From Spirochaetales bacterium (GTDB lineage Bacteria; Spirochaetota; Spirochaetia; DSM-2461): 64,000 bases of DNA. Below are positions 59,730 through 64,000 of this stretch, piece by piece. The notes under the pieces were generated by a model that worked only from the letters and a program-made list of their open reading frames with translations, did not search any database and had not been told where the DNA came from. Numbering within the stretch: position 1 is the stretch's first letter; each line of letters starts with the position of its first letter. The position numbers were made by a program, and so were the translations under genes. Location: assembly GCA_028533045.1 (NCBI GenBank), contig JAQQAP010000005.1, positions 96,829-160,828 of the forward strand, written 5' to 3'.

Positions 59730-60857
59730 TCAAAGCTCCGCTCCCATAAAAGCTTCCGCCCTTTCCCGGACCAGTCGATCCACCGTCTCGATGCCTTCGA
59801 GGGTATCCTGCGGGTCGGGCCATTTTTCCTCAAGAAGAGCGGCCGTTACCCGTGAAATCTGGGTAAAACCGATGCGGCCCTTAAGAAAGGCTGCCACGGC
59901 AACTTCATTACTCCCGTTGTACACAATGGGGGCCGGGCCTCCCTTTTCTGCTGCCCGGTAGGCCAGGGCGAGCATGGGAAAGCGCACCAGGTCGGGTTTT
60001 TCGAAGGTTAGGGAAGGGCCGCAGAGGTCGGTATAAGCCGCCTTCACCGGGCGCAGTTCCGGATAAAAAAGGGCATTCTGAATGGGCAATTTCATATCGG
60101 GGGCGCTAAACTGACCGTAAAGAGCGTTATCGGCGGTTCGAATGAGGGAATGTACCAGGCTCTGACGATGAACTAACACGCTAATCTTTTCCAAGGGCAG
60201 ATGGAATAGTTTCCACGCCTCGATCACTTCCAACCCCTTGTTGGCCAGAGTGGCCGAATCTATGCTGATTTTTGCTCCCATGTCCCAGTTGGGATGTTTA
60301 AGAGCCTGGGCGGGTGTCACCTTTCTCTGTTCCTCGAAGGGCATATCGATGAAAGGTCCGCCGGAAGCGGTCAAAATCAGTTCCGAAACGGTCTCCGGCT
60401 TTCGTCCCATAAGCAGATGAAACAGGGCAGAGTGCTCCGAATCCACGGGAAGAACAGTTCTATTGTATTTCTCCGCCAGGGAAAAAATCAAATCCCCCCC
60501 GGTCACAATGGTTTCCTTATTGGCCAGGGCCAAATCTTTTTCCGTTTCCAGGGACTTGATCGAAGGGAGCAGGCCGGCGGCCCCGGAAATTCCGTTCACC
60601 ACCATATCCGCTTCGGTCTCCTCCAGCATACGAAGAAGACCTTCCTTTCCCAGGTAGTCCATTCCTTCCCGAGCGTCTTCGGTTCCGGTCAGAACCAGGC
60701 GGGCCTGGGGATGCTGCTCTTTTAAGGCGAGAAGGGCCTGTTCATGGGAGTGCGCCGATAGGGCTACCACGGAAAAATCCTCGGGGAAATCAGCTATTAT
60801 TTCCATGGTACTTGCCCCGATGGAGCCGGTACATCCTAAAACTATGACTTTTTTCAA
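59730..60857 (-). CDS. dxr: 1-deoxy-D-xylulose 5-phosphate reductoisomerase
   Basis: 375-residue enzyme of the MEP isoprenoid pathway, making 2-C-methyl-D-erythritol 4-phosphate. NADPH-binding GCTGSIGASTMEII, ALANKETIV, VDSEHSALF and ILTASGGPF are diagnostic. It overlaps cdsA by 4 bases. It supplies precursors for the neighbouring undecaprenyl synthase. Confidence 0.96.
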   Translation of the reverse strand: MKKVIVLGCTGSIGASTMEIIADFPEDFSVVALSAHSHEQALLALKEQHPQARLVLTGTEDAREGMDYLGKEGLLRMLEETEADMVVNGISGAAGLLPSIKSLETEKDLALANKETIVTGGDLIFSLAEKYNRTVLPVDSEHSALFHLLMGRKPETVSELILTASGGPFIDMPFEEQRKVTPAQALKHPNWDMGAKISIDSATLANKGLEVIEAWKLFHLPLEKISVLVHRQSLVHSLIRTADNALYGQFSAPDMKLPIQNALFYPELRPVKAAYTDLCGPSLTFEKPDLVRFPMLALAYRAAEKGGPAPIVYNGSNEVAVAAFLKGRIGFTQISRVTAALLEEKWPDPQDTLEGIETVDRLVRERAEAFMGAEL

Positions 60858-61723
60858 AGGAATTTCCCCAAGTATAGACAGATAAAATAGTAGAAAACAG
60901 GAGCGGTAAGGAGCAGGGAGTCCACCGAATCGAGCAGACCGCCCCGTCCCAGAATCATATCACCGGAATCCTTGACCTTCGTATAACGCTTTAAGGCCGA
61001 TTCGGCCAGATCACCCAAAATGGTGGTGAATCCGCAGACCAGTCCCATTGCCGCAGCCAGCCAGGGAGAGCCCGGTTCGATTCCCTCCACAAAGCGGGGG
61101 AAATAGACTATAAACGATTCGGAAACAATCAAAGAGGCCACAAAACCGCCGATAAAACCTTCCCGGCTTTTAGAGGGACTCACGGCAAAGACATTCTTGT
61201 TTCTACCGAAGAGAACTCCGAAAAGCCAGGCATTGGAGTCGTTCAGGTAGACCAGCAGGATGAAAAAGAAGATAAAATAGGATGCCTGGGGAAATACGGA
61301 AAACCGAACGATGTAGGAAAAGAACACCGCCGGGTAGATGAGCAGCAGCACCGCTACGGGAACGGTGGATACGGCTACGACCACCCGCTTTTTGTCCCTT
61401 TTGAACACGGGGTAGACAAGATTGATCGAAACAAGAAGTACGATGAGCAATATCATGGCTTTTTCGCTGATCAGTCCCGATACGATAAAATACTGGCACA
61501 AGGGAAAAAGTCCGCTTAGAAGAGGGTAGTAGGGGGTTTTAATTCCGAATCCCGCCTGGGCAAACATAATCCCCAACTCTCTGGTGGACAGGATCGTCAC
61601 GAGTATCACCACGAGATTAGCTGCCAAATGATGATAATGGGGGAGCAGGAAAATCAAAGCCCCCAGAAGCGGAAAAGCGAAAACAAAAAGAATCAGCCTC
61701 TTGGCCGTGTTACTCATTGGCAT
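60854..61723 (-). CDS. cdsA: Phosphatidate cytidylyltransferase
   Basis: 289 residues from ATG 61723. An integral membrane enzyme making CDP-diacylglycerol, with the signature RGGLLDSVDSLLLTAPVFYY at the C-terminus and multiple hydrophobic segments. GGGGGG lies 5 nt before ATG 61723; ATG 61717, overlapping the uppS stop as ATGAGTAA, is the alternative. Works upstream of cls in phospholipid synthesis. Confidence 0.93.
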   Translation of the reverse strand: MPMSNTAKRLILFVFAFPLLGALIFLLPHYHHLAANLVVILVTILSTRELGIMFAQAGFGIKTPYYPLLSGLFPLCQYFIVSGLISEKAMILLIVLLVSINLVYPVFKRDKKRVVVAVSTVPVAVLLLIYPAVFFSYIVRFSVFPQASYFIFFFILLVYLNDSNAWLFGVLFGRNKNVFAVSPSKSREGFIGGFVASLIVSESFIVYFPRFVEGIEPGSPWLAAAMGLVCGFTTILGDLAESALKRYTKVKDSGDMILGRGGLLDSVDSLLLTAPVFYYFICLYLGKFL

Positions 61724-62423
61724 TATATCCCCCCCAACGCCGGTCTCTTTTTCCAAAAGTATTCAAAGCCACTTCCAAGTCTTCCGGCTTGAAGTCGGGC
61801 CAAAGTTTGTCCGTAAAATAGAATTCCGCATAGGCGGCCTGCCACAGGAGGAAGTTGCTCGATCGCAAATCCCCGCCGGTTCGAATAATGAGATCCGTAG
61901 GCGGAAGAGGTCCGTTGTCCAAAGAGGCGCCGATCCTGTCTTCCGTAATATCTTCCGGAGCCGTACCCGCAGCCACCAGCTTCTTAACACCCCGGACAAT
62001 TTCGTCCCGTCCTCCGTAATTGATCAGGAGGTTGACGGTAAGCTTGTCGAAGCTTTTGGTCCGTTCCACCACCATATCGATATCCCGGAGGACATCGTCG
62101 GGTAAATCTTCCCGGCGGCCGGAGTGGATGACCCGGATGTGATTGTCTATGTAGAATTGATATTCCTGCTTAAGGTACTGTTTGATGAGAATCATCAAAA
62201 AGGAAACCTCTTCCTCCGTTCGTTTCCAGTTTTCCGTGGAAAAGACGTAAAGGGAGAGGTATTGAATTCCCAAGTCGGCTGCCTTTTTTACAATGGCCTT
62301 GGCCGACGTAACCCCTTCTCGGTGTCCCTTGGAGCGTTTAAGCCCCCGGGACTGAGCCCACCGACCGTTGCCATCCATAATGATTCCCACATGTCCGGGG
62401 ATCGTGAGGGGTTCGGAGGCCAT
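61710..62423 (-). CDS. uppS: Undecaprenyl diphosphate synthase
   Basis: 237-residue cis-prenyltransferase that makes the lipid carrier for cell-wall synthesis. Signature HVGIIMDGNGRWAQ at the N-terminus, and RTGGDLRSSNFLLWQ plus YAEFYFTDKLWPDF near the C-terminus. It starts one base into the frr stop (TAATG). Confidence 0.96.
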   Translation of the reverse strand: MASEPLTIPGHVGIIMDGNGRWAQSRGLKRSKGHREGVTSAKAIVKKAADLGIQYLSLYVFSTENWKRTEEEVSFLMILIKQYLKQEYQFYIDNHIRVIHSGRREDLPDDVLRDIDMVVERTKSFDKLTVNLLINYGGRDEIVRGVKKLVAAGTAPEDITEDRIGASLDNGPLPPTDLIIRTGGDLRSSNFLLWQAAYAEFYFTDKLWPDFKPEDLEVALNTFGKRDRRWGGYNANE

Positions 62424-62965
62424 TATATCTCCATTATTTCCTTTTCTTTTTCTTCGGACAGCTTGCTGATTTCGGCGATATAGTTATCGGTGATCTTCTG
62501 AACTTCATCGGATCCCTTCTTCTTTTCGTCTTCCGTAAACTCGCCCTTTTTGATAGCGTCATTCACATCCCGACGGATATTTCTAACGGCTACCTTGGCC
62601 TGCTCGGCCATATTTTTTGCCTGTTTTACCAGGTCCTTTCTTCTTTCTTCGGTCAACGGGGGAATATTGATTCTGATAACCTTACCGTCGTTTGAGGGAT
62701 TCAGACCCAGTTCGGACGCCTGAATAGCCTTTTCAATATCTCCCAAAGCGTTCTTGTCGAAGGGCTGAATGACAATCAGCCGGGCTTCGGGAATGGAAAT
62801 GTTGGCAATCTGGTTGAGAGGAGTGGCGGTGCCGTAGTAGTCGGCGTTAACCTTATCAAAGAGAGAAGCCGAAGCCCGTCCCGTTCGAATGCTGTTAAAA
62901 TCATCCTGAAGAGACTTTACGCTCTTCTGCATTCTGCTTTCCCCGTCCAGTTTAATAGTCTCCAT
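62423..62965 (-). CDS. frr: Ribosome recycling factor
   Basis: 180 residues, three-helix bundle plus beta domain. The family stretch RTGRASASLFDKVNADYYG and the C-terminal DNYIAEISKLSEEKEKEIMEI are diagnostic. AGGAGG lies 5 nt before the ATG. A terminator-like hairpin separates it from tsf upstream. Confidence 0.96.
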   Translation of the reverse strand: METIKLDGESRMQKSVKSLQDDFNSIRTGRASASLFDKVNADYYGTATPLNQIANISIPEARLIVIQPFDKNALGDIEKAIQASELGLNPSNDGKVIRINIPPLTEERRKDLVKQAKNMAEQAKVAVRNIRRDVNDAIKKGEFTEDEKKKGSDEVQKITDNYIAEISKLSEEKEKEIMEI

Positions 62966-63000
62966 ATCATCCTCCTGCAGTACGGCGAAGCGTACCTGTT

Positions 63001-63037
63001 AAAAAAAAGGGACCGCCCCCTCAAAGAGAGCAGTCCC
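63001..63037 (-). terminator. Terminator or attenuator between tsf and frr
   Basis: Minus strand: GGGACTGC (63030-63037) pairs with GCGGTCCC (63009-63016, one G-U) followed by eight Ts. It lies 13 bases after the tsf stop. No obvious new promoter lies before frr, so partial read-through is likely. Confidence 0.75.
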
Positions 63038-63049
63038 GTGGTTTACAAT

Positions 63050-63886
63050 TTACTGACCTACCATGAAGTAGGAGTAGCCGGAGATCTCAATGGAACCGCC
63101 GGCAGCTTTAGCCGCTTCCTCAATCGCTTTCTTAACGGTGAGCTTATCGTTTTTAACGAAAGCCTGGTCAACAAAACAGATCTGGGAAAGGTGCTTGTTC
63201 AGCTTACCCTTAACAATACCGGCCACAACATTGGCAGGCTTGTCCATGTTCTCCGCCTGAGTGGTGAAGATCTCTTCCTGTTCCTTAATGTAAGTTTCGG
63301 GAATAGCTCCTCTGTTCAGGTAGGGAGGGTTGAAGGCAGCGCCGTGGAGAGCCAGGTCAAAGGCCAGGCCCTTAACGTCTTCATTGGACGCCGTAGCTGC
63401 GCTATCGCACTTAAGTTTAACCAGAACACCGATCTGACCGCCGTTGTGGATATATTCGGCAACCGTTTCGTCTTCGGCCACGTCCATAAGTTCGATCTTC
63501 TTAACGACCATGTTCTCCTTAAGAACGGAGATTCCCTCTTTGATCAGAGTCTCCAGCTCTTCGTTGAGCTCGGTCAAACCCTGCTCCAGACAAGTCTTGG
63601 CGATGGTGCTTCCCAGCTCTTTGTACTGGTCGGTCTTGGCTACGAAGTCAGTCTCGCAGTCAAGCTCGATAGCACAGGCTTTGGAATCGGTAATGTGAGT
63701 GAAAATAGCACCTTCCGTGGTAGCTCTGTCGGCTCTTTTACCAGCGTTGGCCAGACCCTTTTCTTTCAGGATCTTTTCGGCTTTGGCGAAATCACCGTCA
63801 GCTTCAACCAGGGCTTTCTTGCAGTCCAGCATACCGGCGTCGGTAGCGGCTCTTAATTTCTTTACGTCAGCGGGAGTTACTGCCAT
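63050..63886 (-). CDS. tsf: Elongation factor Ts
   Basis: 278 residues, guanine exchange factor for EF-Tu. N-terminal VKKLRAATDAGMLDCKKALVEADGD and the CELDCETDFVAK-type stretch (ACAIELDCETDFVAKTD) are diagnostic, and the C-terminal coiled-coil domain is short. The start overlaps the rpsB stop as TAATG. Confidence 0.97.
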   Translation of the reverse strand: MAVTPADVKKLRAATDAGMLDCKKALVEADGDFAKAEKILKEKGLANAGKRADRATTEGAIFTHITDSKACAIELDCETDFVAKTDQYKELGSTIAKTCLEQGLTELNEELETLIKEGISVLKENMVVKKIELMDVAEDETVAEYIHNGGQIGVLVKLKCDSAATASNEDVKGLAFDLALHGAAFNPPYLNRGAIPETYIKEQEEIFTTQAENMDKPANVVAGIVKGKLNKHLSQICFVDQAFVKNDKLTVKKAIEEAAKAAGGSIEISGYSYFMVGQ

Positions 63887-64000
63887 TACTCGTTTGTCTC
63901 CTCTACGGCTTCATCTTCTTCCGTCTCCGCAGCAGCAGGCTTGGAAGCAAAGGGGGCGCTGTCATCGTCCTGCAGGGTTTCGATGACTTCCAGTCCGACT
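63886..64000 (-). CDS. rpsB: 30S ribosomal protein S2, C-terminal fragment
   Basis: Only the last 37 codons are inside the window. The frame reads GLEVIETLQDDDSAPFASKPAAAETEEDEAVEETNE and stops at TAA overlapping the tsf ATG. The assignment rests on the universal rpsB-tsf order, since the conserved S2 core lies beyond base 64000. An acidic, alanine-rich tail like this is common in S2. Confidence 0.8.
   Translation of the reverse strand, partial: VGLEVIETLQDDDSAPFASKPAAAETEEDEAVEETNE

Noticed and set aside
1..64000. Prophage, integrative element or defence system
   Set aside because: No integrase, capsid, toxin-antitoxin, restriction or Cas-type gene was recognised. The gene content is mostly housekeeping.

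Overview
The window looks like part of a spirochaete chromosome, probably a free-living, marine or saline member of the Spirochaetales. The evidence is the gene orders rpsF-ssb-rpsR-rplI-dnaB and rpsB-tsf-frr-uppS-cdsA-dxr-rseP, a Maf-type flagellin glycosyltransferase with a sialic-acid-type synthase, a chemoreceptor, spirochaete-like lipoproteins, and two PL6-type alginate lyases. The assignment rests on family resemblance and synteny recalled from memory, not on a search.

Layout. 1-0.9 kb: adk (cut by the window edge) behind a zinc-ribbon gene. 0.9-7.7 kb: an accessory polysaccharide island with two lipoprotein PL6 lyases, a lectin-like lipoprotein that reuses the leader peptide and TTTDDD linker of the second lyase, a palindrome-rich control region with a structured leader, and an Lrp/AsnC regulator. 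7.7-21.7 kb: nif3-lspA, an EF-G2-like GTPase, a U32 peptidase, an antiporter, recO, a hybrid histidine kinase overlapping murC, yicC, a cytidylate-kinase-like gene and cardiolipin synthase abutting tRNA-Phe. 21.9-30.3 kb: TetR regulator, chemoreceptor, argA, gltX, an APC permease fused to a PTS EIIA domain, and a TSUP permease. 30.3-31.3 kb: a duplicated tRNA-Lys/tRNA-Glu block around a small repeat element. 31.4-45 kb: neuB, a two-component system, a radical SAM/HhH protein, secreted proteins, Maf, a PASTA-PBP2/FtsI, lepB, a degenerate LysM-LytM protein, an amidohydrolase and a Rieske protein. 45-50.4 kb: dapB-dapA-prmC-relA/spoT-trmL, all on the minus strand. 50.5-56.3 kb: a membrane M23 peptidase, then rpsF-ssb-rpsR-rplI-dnaB-comFB. 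56.3-64 kb: the rpsB-tsf-frr-uppS-cdsA-dxr-rseP cluster plus a beta-propeller lipid-free secreted protein, on the minus strand.

Most genes are housekeeping genes in tightly overlapped operons. The most unusual signal is regulatory. About ten genes start without a Shine-Dalgarno sequence, and instead have a sigma-70-like -10 hexamer whose last base is 5-10 nt (mostly exactly 6) before the start codon, usually with a -35 hexamer 17 nt further up. These transcripts should be leaderless or nearly so. A related case is cls, whose ATG begins 2 nt after the mature 3' end of tRNA-Phe. Genes inside operons have normal Shine-Dalgarno sequences. The second focus is the alginate island, with its repeated modular lipoprotein leaders, palindromic operators and an unidentified structured 5' leader.
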